From positions 4,836,001 through 4,900,000 of the forward strand of contig NZ_CP030048.1 in NCBI RefSeq assembly GCF_015291665.1: DNA of 64,000 nucleotides, given 5' to 3'. Each line of letters begins with the position of its first letter. Positions within the stretch are counted from its first letter, which is position 1. The notes beneath the pieces were generated by a model. That model made no database searches and was not told the origin of the DNA. It was given only the letters and a program-made list of their open reading frames with translations. Below, in pieces: positions 22,607 through 31,611 of this stretch. Made by a program: the position numbers and the translations under genes. The DNA comes from Bradyrhizobium sp. CCBAU 53338. GTDB taxonomy: Bacteria > Pseudomonadota > Alphaproteobacteria > Rhizobiales > Xanthobacteraceae.

Positions 22607-25450
22607 GTGCCAGACAACAACAACAACCAAGACTCGGCCATTTCTTTTGGGCCATTCCGACTGTTTCCGAAGTCCCGCCTCCTCGAGAAGGATGGCGCGC
22701 ATCTTCACGTCGGCGGCCGCGCGCTCGACATCCTGATCTTCCTGGCCGAGCGGCCCGGCGAAGTCGTCGACAAGCGCGAACTGGTCAAACGCGTCTGGGC
22801 CGACGTGAATGTCGACGATGGCAGCCTCCGCTTCCACATCGCAGCGCTGCGCAAGGCGCTCGGCGACACCGGCAAGTCGGCTCGTTATGTGGTCAACGTC
22901 CCCGGGCGCGGCTATTGCTTCGTCGCATCGCTCGCCCAGGCCGCACCCGCACCTCCTGCTTCCCCAATTGATCTCCCCCTCCCCCGATCGCTTCCAGCTC
23001 CGCTGGCCCGGGTGATTGGGCGGGACGACGTCATCGACAAGATCTCGACAGGGCTCGTCCAGCATCGCTTCGTCACCGTGGTCGGCCCCGGCGGGATCGG
23101 CAAGACCGCAGTCGCCGTGGCCGTGGGCCATCGCCGTCTTGCCCATTTCGACGGCCAGGTCTTCTTCATCGACGTCGGACCGGTGAGAAGGCCCGAACTC
23201 GCGGCAATCACCATCGCCGCGACACTCGGGCTGTCCATCAACGCAGAAGACCCGGTCCCGGCTCTGCTGACCCATCTTCAGACCAAGCCGACGCTGTTGA
23301 TCTTCGACAGTTGCGAGCACGTGCTGGAGACCCTTGCACCGCTGGTCGAGCGCCTTGTGCGCGAGGTACCGCGATTGCATGTGCTGGCAACCAGCCGCGA
23401 ATCCTTTCGCAGCGAAGGCGAACGGATCTTCCGGCTGTTTCCGCTCGATTGCCCGCCCGTGCGCGACGACCTCGCGGTGGCCGAGGTGCTTGCCTATCCT
23501 GCAGCCCAGCTCTTCGTCGAACGGATCGCGCAGAGTTCCGGATCGTTTCAGCTCAGCGCGGAAGAAGCGCCGCTGGTGGCGGACATCTGCCGCCGCCTCG
23601 ACGGCATCGCGCTTGCGATCGAGCTCGCGGCGGGACGCGTCAACGCCTATGGGATCGCCGGCACCGCATCCCTCCTCGACAGCCGCTTTTCGCTGCAATG
23701 GCGCGGGCGACGCACCGCCATCCCGCGACACCAGACGCTCAGCGCCGCGCTCGACTGGAGCTACGACCTGCTTCCCGCATCCGAGAGCGCCGTCTTGCGC
23801 AGACTGTCGGTGTTCGTCGGACCATTCACGCCGGAGGCCGCTGCCGCCGTCGCCTCGGGCGACGGGCTCAGCGCCGCAGCGACAATGGAGGCGATCGACA
23901 ATCTCGTCACGAAGTCGCTGATCGCACCATCAGGCGCACGAACACTGCGCTATCGCCTGCTGGATACCACACGGACCTACGCGCTGGGCAAGCTGAACGA
24001 AGCCGGTGAAGGCAAGCGGATCGCGCGGCGGCATGCCGAATATTTCCGCGGCCTGTTCGAGCGCGCCGAGGCCGAGACCTCCTCTCCCTTGTCGGACTGG
24101 CTCGGCACCTACGGCGCTGAACTGGACAATCTGCGTGCCGCGCTGGACTGGGCCTTTTCGCCCGATGGCGATGCCCAGCTCGGCATCGCGCTGACCGCCG
24201 TGGCAGTCACGCTCTGGGTCCGTCTTTCGTTGTTCTCCGAATGTCGCGAGCGCGCCAGGACGGCGCTTGCCGCGCTCGGCGACCAAGGCGACGACCGGGT
24301 GCGCATGCAGCTCCTGGCGGCGCTCGGCTGGTCGCTGATGTATGGCGAAGGACGGGCGCGCGAAGCTCGCCCGATCCTCGAGGCCACGCTCGAGCTGGCC
24401 GACAGGTTCGATGACAAGGATTTCCGGTTGCGGGCCCTCTGGGGCTTGTCCATCGATCAGTTCAACAATGGAGCGTTCGGCAAGGCACGCGCGCTTGCCG
24501 ACCGTTTCGCCGAAGCCGCGGCGAATTCACCTGACAAGACGGACCTCATGCTGGCCGACCGCCTCACCGCCGTCGTGCTGCATTATCTCGGAGACCAGCG
24601 CGAGGCGCGCCTTCGGATCGACCGGGTGAATGCGTCGCTGCATGTGCTGGCCGAGAAGCCGAAGATCTTCCCGCTCGATTTGCGGATTTCGACGCAGTAT
24701 TTCCGCGCTCGCATCCTGTGGCTGCAGGGTCAGGCGGATCAGGCCCTCGCACTCGCCGAGCAGAACATTCACGAAGGCCGCGCCAACGGCCACGCGCTGA
24801 CTTTCTGTAGCGTGCTCGGACAAGCCGCCTGCCCGATCGCTTTCCTGGCCGGTGACTACGATGCCGCCGAGCGCCATGGCACCGAGTTGCTGGAGCATAC
24901 CGATCGCCATGCCATCAGGCTCTGGGGGCTGTGGGCCCGCGCGTTCAACGCGCTGGTCGCTGCGAAGCGCACGGACGTCGAGACGGGCCTGCCGCTGCTC
25001 CGCGACGAGCTCAATCGCGCCGGCGATGCGCGCTTCCTGCCGCGTTTCCTTCCCCTGCTCGGCGAACTCGCGGCGTGTTTCGGACAGGCCAACCAGGTCC
25101 ACCAAGGCTTCGACACGATCGAGAGCGCCTTGGCGCGTTGCAACGACAGGCAGGAACGTTGGTATCTGCCCGAGCTGCTGCGCATCAAGGGTGAGCTCAT
25201 GCTGCGAGACTCCCCGGAATCGGAAACCGCCGATGCCTGCTTTCGCGAGGCCATGGATCTGGCCACACAGCAAGGCGCGGACTTCTGGCAGCTGCGATGC
25301 GCCATCAGCATCGCGCAGCTCGGGATCGGACAAGGTCGGCGCGCAGACGCACTCGCCGTTCTGGAGAAGGTCTGCGGCACGCTGACCGAAGGATTCGACA
25401 TCGCCGATATGCGGATCGCGCGGGGCCTGATCGCAGACCTGCGGACGTGA
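22607..25450 (+). CDS. winged-helix / STAND ATPase / TPR transcriptional regulator 1
   Basis: 947 aa. Residues ~15-108 form an OmpR-type DNA-binding domain (GRALDILIFLAERPGEVVDK, RFHIAALRKALGD, VPGRGYCFVA). Next is an NB-ARC-like ATPase with P-loop VVGPGGIGKT (~158-167), Walker B LLIFDSCEH (~230-238) and the ATSRE sensor. The C-terminal ~500 residues are helical TPR-like repeats. Such proteins hold an ATPase switch off until a ligand binds the repeats. The start is GTG at 22607 with GAGGGGG upstream; the ATG at 22600 is out of frame. It is a close paralogue of 34931-37768 and is convergent with the MFS-aldo/keto reductase ORF. Target genes unknown. Confidence 0.85.
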   Translation: MPDNNNNQDSAISFGPFRLFPKSRLLEKDGAHLHVGGRALDILIFLAERPGEVVDKRELVKRVWADVNVDDGSLRFHIAALRKALGDTGKSARYVVNVPGRGYCFVASLAQAAPAPPASPIDLPLPRSLPAPLARVIGRDDVIDKISTGLVQHRFVTVVGPGGIGKTAVAVAVGHRRLAHFDGQVFFIDVGPVRRPELAAITIAATLGLSINAEDPVPALLTHLQTKPTLLIFDSCEHVLETLAPLVERLVREVPRLHVLATSRESFRSEGERIFRLFPLDCPPVRDDLAVAEVLAYPAAQLFVERIAQSSGSFQLSAEEAPLVADICRRLDGIALAIELAAGRVNAYGIAGTASLLDSRFSLQWRGRRTAIPRHQTLSAALDWSYDLLPASESAVLRRLSVFVGPFTPEAAAAVASGDGLSAAATMEAIDNLVTKSLIAPSGARTLRYRLLDTTRTYALGKLNEAGEGKRIARRHAEYFRGLFERAEAETSSPLSDWLGTYGAELDNLRAALDWAFSPDGDAQLGIALTAVAVTLWVRLSLFSECRERARTALAALGDQGDDRVRMQLLAALGWSLMYGEGRAREARPILEATLELADRFDDKDFRLRALWGLSIDQFNNGAFGKARALADRFAEAAANSPDKTDLMLADRLTAVVLHYLGDQREARLRIDRVNASLHVLAEKPKIFPLDLRISTQYFRARILWLQGQADQALALAEQNIHEGRANGHALTFCSVLGQAACPIAFLAGDYDAAERHGTELLEHTDRHAIRLWGLWARAFNALVAAKRTDVETGLPLLRDELNRAGDARFLPRFLPLLGELAACFGQANQVHQGFDTIESALARCNDRQERWYLPELLRIKGELMLRDSPESETADACFREAMDLATQQGADFWQLRCAISIAQLGIGQGRRADALAVLEKVCGTLTEGFDIADMRIARGLIADLRT

Positions 25451-25512
25451 CCCTCGCGCATCTTGCTGCGGTGGCTCTGACCCGAATGAAGCCGGCACTC
25501 ACGTCCTTCAGT

Positions 25513-26451
25513 TCATACGGCTCTCGGAATAAAGCCGGGCACGCCGGTCTCGACCACCGAGTTGAACCTGATGTTCGTCGTGATCCGCTGCTGTATCTCC
25601 TGCATGGCCTCCTCAGGCAGGGCTGAGATATCGAGGTTTTCCCGGATGCGCCGCGGATTCGTCGAGGTGGTCAGGAATGCGGAGCCGCGTTGGACGGCCC
25701 ATGCCAGTGCAATCTGAGCCGGCGTCTTGTGCAGGCGCTCAGCGATAGCTGTGATCACAGGATCGGCCAGGACGTTCGGCTTCATGGCGTGTCCAAGTGC
25801 CGCAAACGCTTGCAGCACAATTCCGTGCTCGCGGCAGAAGTCGAGTAATTCCCATTCCGGCAGATAGGGATGGGCTTCGACCTGCACCATGGCGGGCCTG
25901 ATCCGCGCGACCGCAACGATCTCGCGCAGCTTCTCCAAAGTGATATCCGAAAGGCCGATCGACCTGCAGTGGCCCTCGTCGACGAGCCGCTCCAGTGCCT
26001 GCCATGTCTCTGCCAACGTCACTCCTGAATCATAGATGACCCGCCCACGCTCGTCCCTCGGGTCCTGCTCGTCGCCGGGTTGAAAGGCAAAGGGCGTATG
26101 GATGATGTAGCAGTCGATGTCGTCGAGTTTCAGCCGCCTGCGGCTCGCGTCGAAGGCGGGTTTCACCCTCTCCGGCCGATGGTTGGTGTTCCATAACTTC
26201 GTTGTAACGAACAGGTCCCGACGCTGAAGCGTCCCCGCCCCGAACGCCTCGTGAATCGCATCACCGACCGCCTCTTCGTTGCGGTAACGCTCTGCGCAAT
26301 CGAGATGGCGAAATCCCGCCTCCAAGGCAGCCTTTGTGGCCTGCCTGGTCACGACCGAATCCGGAATGAGCGTGCCAAAGCCCACGGCGGGGATCGATCC
26401 GGAGCCATAGGTGGGAACTCTCGTGTAACGAAGGGAATCGGATGCAATCAT
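25513..26451 (-). CDS. aldo/keto reductase (separate start inside the fused ORF)
   Basis: 312 aa NADPH-dependent carbonyl reductase. Catalytic tetrad visible: Asp and Tyr in RHLDCAERYRNEEAVGDA, Lys in VTTKLW, His in CYIIHTPF. C-terminal coenzyme site AFLTTSTNPRRIREN. ATG at 26451 is preceded on the minus strand by AAAGGAG eight bases away, strong evidence that it can be translated on its own. Likely detoxifies reactive carbonyls exported or sensed by the neighbouring system. Confidence 0.75.
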   Translation of the reverse strand: MIASDSLRYTRVPTYGSGSIPAVGFGTLIPDSVVTRQATKAALEAGFRHLDCAERYRNEEAVGDAIHEAFGAGTLQRRDLFVTTKLWNTNHRPERVKPAFDASRRRLKLDDIDCYIIHTPFAFQPGDEQDPRDERGRVIYDSGVTLAETWQALERLVDEGHCRSIGLSDITLEKLREIVAVARIRPAMVQVEAHPYLPEWELLDFCREHGIVLQAFAALGHAMKPNVLADPVITAIAERLHKTPAQIALAWAVQRGSAFLTTSTNPRRIRENLDISALPEEAMQEIQQRITTNIRFNSVVETGVPGFIPRAV

Positions 26452-28041
26452 GTCGAGACTCCTTTGCTTGTCCTTGGCTCCCGCACGATCGCAGGACCAA
26501 ATGATCGAAACTGAAGATGCGATGTGATCTGCCCGCCGCCGCGATTTACCGGAGGGCCGTGGCCTGCGCAGAAAGAAGACGAGCGGCATCACGACGAGCA
26601 TGGCGAACATCAGGATCTCGAACTGATCGATGACGGCAATGGTGGCCGCCTGGCGCGTGACCATGCCATTGAGGGCGGCAAGGCCCGGCTTGCCGATCGA
26701 ACCCACCGTATTCGCCGCCACACGCAGCGGCGTAAGGTGCTTGGCGAGCGCGATGTGCATCGCCTGTGTGTTGGCATAGAAGAACAGCTGGACCACGGCG
26801 ATTCCGATGGTGCTGCCATAGAGCCGCGACAGGCTGATCAGAGCGCTGCCTTCCGGGCGAAGCTTCGTATCCAGAGTTCCGAACGCGGCCCTGGCGAGCG
26901 TCGGCAGCAACATGCCGAGACCTGCACCCTGAAGGAAGCCAGCTTCGACGACCGGCCGCCAATCCATCGCCGGCGAATAGCCAAGCATCAGCCAATTGGC
27001 ATAGACCACCAGCGCCATTCCCCCCAGGAGAAACGGCCGGTAATCGACCTGCGCCGGAACGAGACTCGTCAGCACCAGCGCTCCGACCAGCGCCATGCCG
27101 CGCGGGATCGTCATGTAACCGGTGGTGTCGACCGGGTAGTTGAGCAACTCCTCCAGCATTGGGGACGTCAGGGCCAACGTCGGCAGCAGGACGAAACCCA
27201 GCGCGAAGGAGATCACCGTCGAAAGGATGAGGTTGCGATCCCTGAACAGGACCGTGCGCAGGAAATGCTCTCTTGTCGTCATCACGTGCACGATGAAGAG
27301 ATAGAATCCCAGGACAGAGGCGCCTGCTTCGACCCAACTCTCCGTAGAGGCGAACCATTCGAGGCGCTCTCCGCGATCCAGCAGCATCTGCAGTCCGATC
27401 ATCCCGACGGAGAAAGTCACAAGGCCGAAGAAGTCGAAGGGCTTGCTTCGCTCTGCGCGCTTCTCGCTCAGCAGTGACCTCATCGTCGGAAAGATGAATG
27501 CCACCATCGGCAGGCTGAAATAGAAGATCGACGGCCAGCCATAATATTCGGCGAACCACCCGCCGATGGCGGGACCAGTGCTGATGCCAAGCAGGGAGCA
27601 AACGGTCCACGCCAGGCTCATGCGCGCATGCCGGGCGGCGGGTGTCACCTCGAGCAGGATCGCCAGCGACAGCGGTGCGAGCGGTCCGCTCGCTGCGCCC
27701 TGAACAATCCTGGCCAGCACTAACTGGATCGACGTTGTTGCCAGCGTGTCGAGCACGAGGCCGAGCGCGAAGATGGCGAGAGCAGTCTGATAGATGGTCC
27801 TTCTGCCATAGCGCGCCGCGAGCCATTGTGTGATCGACATGCTGACGGCGCTTGCCGCGATATAGGAGGAGAACACCCAGCCAACCTCGTCGTTCGCCAT
27901 CGAGAGCGTCGCCTGGATGTGCGGCAGCGCGGCGTTCGGCACGGAAATGTTGACCGCTTGCATGTATGTCGCCAAAAGCGCCGCCGCGGTGATTGTGGGG
28001 TGACCGCCGACCGCAGCGCGCGATGGATGGAGCGTGCTCAT
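25513..28041 (-). CDS. DHA2-type MFS exporter permease (EmrB-like) in frame with an aldo/keto reductase
   Basis: The N-terminal ~490 residues form a 12-14 helix MFS drug exporter (TQWLAARYGRRTIYQ loop, LLGISTGPAIGGWFAEYYGW motif). No stop follows. The frame runs through a basic ~40-residue linker into a complete aldo/keto reductase, giving 842 aa. The reductase part has its own ATG and strong AAAGGAG site, so two products may also be made. The permease start overlaps the HlyD-type adaptor stop (ATGA at 28041-28038), so both are co-transcribed as an EmrAB-like exporter under the divergent TetR gene. Loss of the permease stop is the simplest origin of the fusion. Confidence 0.8.
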   Translation of the reverse strand: MSTLHPSRAAVGGHPTITAAALLATYMQAVNISVPNAALPHIQATLSMANDEVGWVFSSYIAASAVSMSITQWLAARYGRRTIYQTALAIFALGLVLDTLATTSIQLVLARIVQGAASGPLAPLSLAILLEVTPAARHARMSLAWTVCSLLGISTGPAIGGWFAEYYGWPSIFYFSLPMVAFIFPTMRSLLSEKRAERSKPFDFFGLVTFSVGMIGLQMLLDRGERLEWFASTESWVEAGASVLGFYLFIVHVMTTREHFLRTVLFRDRNLILSTVISFALGFVLLPTLALTSPMLEELLNYPVDTTGYMTIPRGMALVGALVLTSLVPAQVDYRPFLLGGMALVVYANWLMLGYSPAMDWRPVVEAGFLQGAGLGMLLPTLARAAFGTLDTKLRPEGSALISLSRLYGSTIGIAVVQLFFYANTQAMHIALAKHLTPLRVAANTVGSIGKPGLAALNGMVTRQAATIAVIDQFEILMFAMLVVMPLVFFLRRPRPSGKSRRRADHIASSVSIIWSCDRAGAKDKQRSLDMIASDSLRYTRVPTYGSGSIPAVGFGTLIPDSVVTRQATKAALEAGFRHLDCAERYRNEEAVGDAIHEAFGAGTLQRRDLFVTTKLWNTNHRPERVKPAFDASRRRLKLDDIDCYIIHTPFAFQPGDEQDPRDERGRVIYDSGVTLAETWQALERLVDEGHCRSIGLSDITLEKLREIVAVARIRPAMVQVEAHPYLPEWELLDFCREHGIVLQAFAALGHAMKPNVLADPVITAIAERLHKTPAQIALAWAVQRGSAFLTTSTNPRRIRENLDISALPEEAMQEIQQRITTNIRFNSVVETGVPGFIPRAV

Positions 28042-29183
28042 TTGACCTCCATTGCGCGCGCGGGCTGGAGCAGATGCAGCGAGCTTTGGCGATGGCCCGT
28101 GTCGACACGCGCGGTCACGCTGATGCCCGAGAACAGTGGCCGGGTCGGATCGGGATCATCGAGTTCGAGGCGGACCGGCACCCTCTGGACGACCTTGACC
28201 CAATTGCCGGTCGCGTTCTCGGGCGGCAGCACCGAGAAGTCCGACCCAGTGCCGGGACTCATACTGACGATGTGAGCCTTGAACTTGCGGTCCGGATAAG
28301 CGTCGACGTCGATCACCGCTTCCTGGCCCGGACGCATGTGGGTCAGGCCTGTCTCACGGAAATTTGCTTCGATCCAGATGTCCCTGCTCGACATCAGCGA
28401 GAACGTGGGCGCCCCCGCGGCGACGAACGCGCCGACCTGCAGGTCATCGACCTTCGTTACCACGCCATCGTCGGGTGCCCTCACGGTGGCATAGGAGAGA
28501 TCGAGGCGCGCGCGGTCGAATTGTGCCTTCGCCGCACGGACCGTCGGGTGACGATCGATGTCAATATCAGGATCGCCGTTGAGCGCGACGACCGTGTTGG
28601 CAATCTGCTGTTCGATCGAAGCCGTGCGCTGACGCGCGACCTTGAGATCGGTCTCAGCCCGCTCATAGACCGCGCGCGGCGTGAAGTCGGAGGCAACCAG
28701 CATTTTCTTGCGGTCGAACTCGCGCTCGTCGAAAGCAGCTGTATCCCTCGCCGATTGCAATTCGGCCTGCTGCTGGCGGTAAGTTGCCTTGAGGGATTCG
28801 ATCTGGAGCCGCGCGCTGCCGAGCCGGGCTTCGGCCTGATCGACGGCAATCTGATAAGGCTCCGGATCTATTCGGAACAAAATCTGTCCTTGGCGAACGC
28901 GTTGATTGTCGCGCACGGCGATCTCAACCGCCTGGCCGGACACCCGTGCGTTGATGGTCACTTTCGCGGCTCGGACGAATGCGTCGTCGGTCGAAATATA
29001 GCGTCCCTGCGCAAGATACATGAAGGCGCCGAACAGGGCAGCCGCGGCCGGCAGGACCAACATCAAGGGGCGGCGCAGCCGCCTGGAAAGATCAGTCCCG
29101 GGAAACGTTGCGGAAACTTCGCGTCCGCGGAAGCTCCCGAGATCGCACAACCAGCCGGCGATTGGCGCAATGTTCAGACCCAT
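28038..29183 (-). CDS. HlyD/EmrA-family membrane-fusion adaptor
   Basis: Periplasmic adaptor, 381 aa. One N-terminal transmembrane helix (LMLVLPAAAALFGAFMYLA) is followed by the lipoyl half-motif YISTDDAFVRA and VSGQAVEIAVRDNQRVRQGQ. A coiled-coil hairpin and beta-barrel with VRAPDDGVVTK and FRETGLTHMRPGQ follow. It pairs with the overlapping MFS permease. The intergenic region to the divergent TetR gene holds a palindrome at 29208-29219. Confidence 0.92.
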   Translation of the reverse strand: MGLNIAPIAGWLCDLGSFRGREVSATFPGTDLSRRLRRPLMLVLPAAAALFGAFMYLAQGRYISTDDAFVRAAKVTINARVSGQAVEIAVRDNQRVRQGQILFRIDPEPYQIAVDQAEARLGSARLQIESLKATYRQQQAELQSARDTAAFDEREFDRKKMLVASDFTPRAVYERAETDLKVARQRTASIEQQIANTVVALNGDPDIDIDRHPTVRAAKAQFDRARLDLSYATVRAPDDGVVTKVDDLQVGAFVAAGAPTFSLMSSRDIWIEANFRETGLTHMRPGQEAVIDVDAYPDRKFKAHIVSMSPGTGSDFSVLPPENATGNWVKVVQRVPVRLELDDPDPTRPLFSGISVTARVDTGHRQSSLHLLQPARAMEVK

Positions 29184-29207
29184 CGTCCTCGTCCTTATAT
29201 CTTTTAA

Positions 29208-29219
29208 TAACGCTCGTTA
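29208..29219. promoter_or_regulatory. candidate TetR operator
   Basis: TAACGCTCGTTA is a palindrome with two-base centre (TAACG/CGTTA) between the divergent exporter and TetR genes. A degenerate copy, TAACGATCCATA, is at 29269-29280. Position fits autoregulation plus repression of the exporter. Confidence 0.45.
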
Positions 29220-29321
29220 CAAATATTTCACCGTCACGCAGCGATCAAGACCGCCCTATTGATTTTTATAACGATCCATACAAATATATGTGTAGAGCGC
29301 TGGAACCAGGATCTTGGCGAC

Positions 29322-29981
29322 ATGGCACGGAAGAAGAACGAGACGGGCCCGGCGCGCCGCGGACGGCCGCCGGCCTACGACGCGGAGACGGCCCTCAAAC
29401 GGGCCACGGAAACGTTCTGGAGGGCTGGCTATTCCGGCACATCTCTCGACAGGATCGCCGTCGCGACCGGCATGAGCCCACCAAGCCTGTACGCGGTGTT
29501 CGGCAACAAGCACGCGCTCTATCTCGAAGCGCTCGCGCGCTATTGGGAGACGAGTCTGGCCGCCACGCGGGAGGCCCTTGCAGGGAACCATCCCCTGGAT
29601 GAAGCCTTGATGTTGGCCTATGAGGCAGCCCTTTCGATCTATTTTTCCGGGAAAGGAACCGCTCGTGGCTGCTTCGTGGTCGGAACTGCAGTGACCGAAG
29701 TCGCGGAAGATGCGGAGATCCGCAGCAGCGTAGCGGCCGGACTGCGCGCGATCGATGCCGATTTCGAAGCCCGCTTTCGCCGCGCACGGGACGAGGGAGA
29801 ACTGAAATCGAACGCCGACCCCGCTGCGCTTGCGATCCTTGCCGCCGCCACAATGCAGACGATTGCCATTCGCGCACGTGCCGGCGCTCGTCGCGCCGAG
29901 TTGCGAGAGCTCGCCCGGAAGGCGGTTGACGTGATCTGCGGATGCCGGCCGGAAGCGCACCGGGACGCGACTCCCGTCTGA
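29322..29981 (+). CDS. TetR-family transcriptional regulator
   Basis: 219 aa with N-terminal HTH (ETALKRATETFWRAGYSGTS then MSPPSLYAVFGNKHALYLEAL), preceded by a basic GPARRGRPP arm. The C-terminal domain carries a Cys (GCFVVGTAV) typical of the subgroup with TetR_C_16-like ends. ATG 29322 is chosen because an upstream in-frame start (29259) adds non-conserved residues. It is divergent from the EmrAB-like genes and probably represses them. Confidence 0.92.
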   Translation: MARKKNETGPARRGRPPAYDAETALKRATETFWRAGYSGTSLDRIAVATGMSPPSLYAVFGNKHALYLEALARYWETSLAATREALAGNHPLDEALMLAYEAALSIYFSGKGTARGCFVVGTAVTEVAEDAEIRSSVAAGLRAIDADFEARFRRARDEGELKSNADPAALAILAAATMQTIAIRARAGARRAELRELARKAVDVICGCRPEAHRDATPV

Positions 29982-30124
29982 GATCGAAGGCTTCATCAGG
30001 CGAACCAGTTGGCAGCCAGCGCTGCCGGCAAAGCGACAAGGATGGCTTGCACATTTCCGCCCGCTCTCGTTAGAGTCTAGCGATCGCCTTCAAACCCGGG
30101 ACCAGCGCATTTCGCCGCCGGCCC

Positions 30125-30418
30125 TCATTCCAATCCTTCGATGATCCGAACGTCACGCTCGCACGCATTGCCGAGCGCCCGAAGCGCCTCCGCATAGGCC
30201 GGGCTGTCGTGCGCGCCCACGGCGAGTGCGAGGTTGTCGAACTCGGTCACCGTCGCGCGCTGGTCAATGCCCTGCTCGTAGGTCTTCGCGGCAATGCCGC
30301 GAGCGAGGAAACGACCACCATGGGCGGTGATCGCCGGCCCCGCGAGCTTTGCGTATGCCGCGAGCGCCTCTGAATCTGAAATCGAGCGATAGAACGTGAT
30401 CCAGTATCCTCTCGCCAT
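30125..30418 (-). CDS. DUF1330 family protein
   Basis: 97 aa ferredoxin-fold protein with the family pattern GYWITFYRSISD, YAKLAGPAI, GGRFLARG and the FDNLALA strand. Function unknown. It starts two bases after the msrA stop and is probably co-translated with it. A lone CTAAC-type site (GTTAG at 30069) lies beyond its 3' end. Confidence 0.85.
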   Translation of the reverse strand: MARGYWITFYRSISDSEALAAYAKLAGPAITAHGGRFLARGIAAKTYEQGIDQRATVTEFDNLALAVGAHDSPAYAEALRALGNACERDVRIIEGLE

Positions 30419-30420
30419 CG

Positions 30421-30936
30421 CTAGCCTCCCGCAACAGTCGCACGTCGTGGCAGCTTCCAGTCCGGTCGAATGAAATGACAGGTGTAGCCGGCAGGATAGC
30501 GCTCGAGATAATCCTGATGCTCCAGCTCGGCCTCCCAGAACTCGCCGACTGGCGTGACTTCGGTCACCACCTTGCCGGGCCACAGACCCGATGCCTCGAC
30601 ATCGGCAACGGTGTCCTCGGCGATGCGCTTCTGCTCGTCCGACGTGTAGAAGATCGCCGAGCGATAGCTCGTCCCCAGATCATTGCCCTGGCGATTGAGC
30701 GTGGTGGGATCGTGGATCTGGAAGAAGAACTCCAGCATGGTCCGGAAGCTGGTCTTGGCGGGATCGAACATGATCTCGATTGCTTCGGCGTGACCTTCGT
30801 GATTGCGATAGGTCGCGTTCTTCACCCGGCCACCGGTATAGCCGACCCGCGTGGCGATCACGCCTGGCTGCTTGCGGATGAGATCCTGCATGCCCCAGAA
30901 GCACCCTCCAGCCAAAACCGCGCGCTCTGTCGTCAT
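30421..30936 (-). CDS. msrA: peptide-methionine (S)-S-oxide reductase
   Basis: Repairs oxidised methionine. 171 aa with the catalytic [26 protein letters not shown] and [12 protein letters not shown] blocks, all typical of MsrA. Only the catalytic Cys is present at the N-terminal motif, and no C-terminal recycling Cys pair is seen. Together with OsmC and DUF1330 it forms an oxidant-defence group. Confidence 0.96.
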   Translation of the reverse strand: MTTERAVLAGGCFWGMQDLIRKQPGVIATRVGYTGGRVKNATYRNHEGHAEAIEIMFDPAKTSFRTMLEFFFQIHDPTTLNRQGNDLGTSYRSAIFYTSDEQKRIAEDTVADVEASGLWPGKVVTEVTPVGEFWEAELEHQDYLERYPAGYTCHFIRPDWKLPRRATVAGG

Positions 30937-31041
30937 GTGATGTATCCCTTCTGCTCCGCCGTCTCGCCCAGGACTTTGCCTTCATCGGACTGATGCTGGC
31001 AAGTCCCGGGAATGAGCCTTGCAACAGCTCCCGGCGCCGGC

Positions 31042-31464
31042 TCAGATCAACTTGGCGTCGAGTGTGATCGTCGCGTTCAGCACCTTCGACACCGGGCAAT
31101 TCTTCTCGGCTTCGCCCGCGATACGGGCAAAGCCGGCATCGTCGAGGTTCGGCACCTTGGCGCGCAAGGTCAGTGCGGACTTGCTGATCTTGAATCCCTT
31201 GCCTTCTGGATCGAGGCTCACTGCGGCCTCGGTGGTCAGCTCCGTCGGCGTGAAGCCCGCGAGTTGAAGACCGAAGGCCAGCGCCATCGTAAAGCAGCCC
31301 GCGTGGGCCGCTGCGATCAATTCCTCGGGATTGGTGCCCTTCTCATTCTCGAAGCGGGTCTTGAAGGAGTATGGCGTGTCGGAGAGCACGCCGGACTCAC
31401 TCGATAGATGGCCTGTGCCGTCGCGGCCGGTGCCCTGCCAAACTGCTTTCGCCTTGCGGATCAT
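31042..31464 (-). CDS. osmC: OsmC-family peroxiredoxin-like protein
   Basis: Organic hydroperoxide reductase family, 140 aa. It has GTNPEELIAAAHAGCFTMAL with the first catalytic Cys and EKNCPVSKVL with the second. ATG 31464 is preceded by AAGGAGA. 105 bp separate it from msrA downstream, so it may have a separate transcript or lead the group. Confidence 0.94.
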   Translation of the reverse strand: MIRKAKAVWQGTGRDGTGHLSSESGVLSDTPYSFKTRFENEKGTNPEELIAAAHAGCFTMALAFGLQLAGFTPTELTTEAAVSLDPEGKGFKISKSALTLRAKVPNLDDAGFARIAGEAEKNCPVSKVLNATITLDAKLI

Positions 31465-31611
31465 GTTGTTTCTCCTTGCCTTGATTTGGAGTCGTCCAGC
31501 GGCGCTCCTGCCCACGATGGGAAGCGGCCCCGCTGGCGCTACCAGGGACGATCCAAGATTTGCGCCATTGAAGTGTCTTTTGAAGGGCGGGATGCGTCTG
31601 CCCCACCTGCC

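Noticed and set aside
30069..30073. Extra CTAAC-type site beyond the DUF1330 gene
   Set aside because: Single unit (GTTAG) without 10-bp partners and not in front of a gene on the matching strand.
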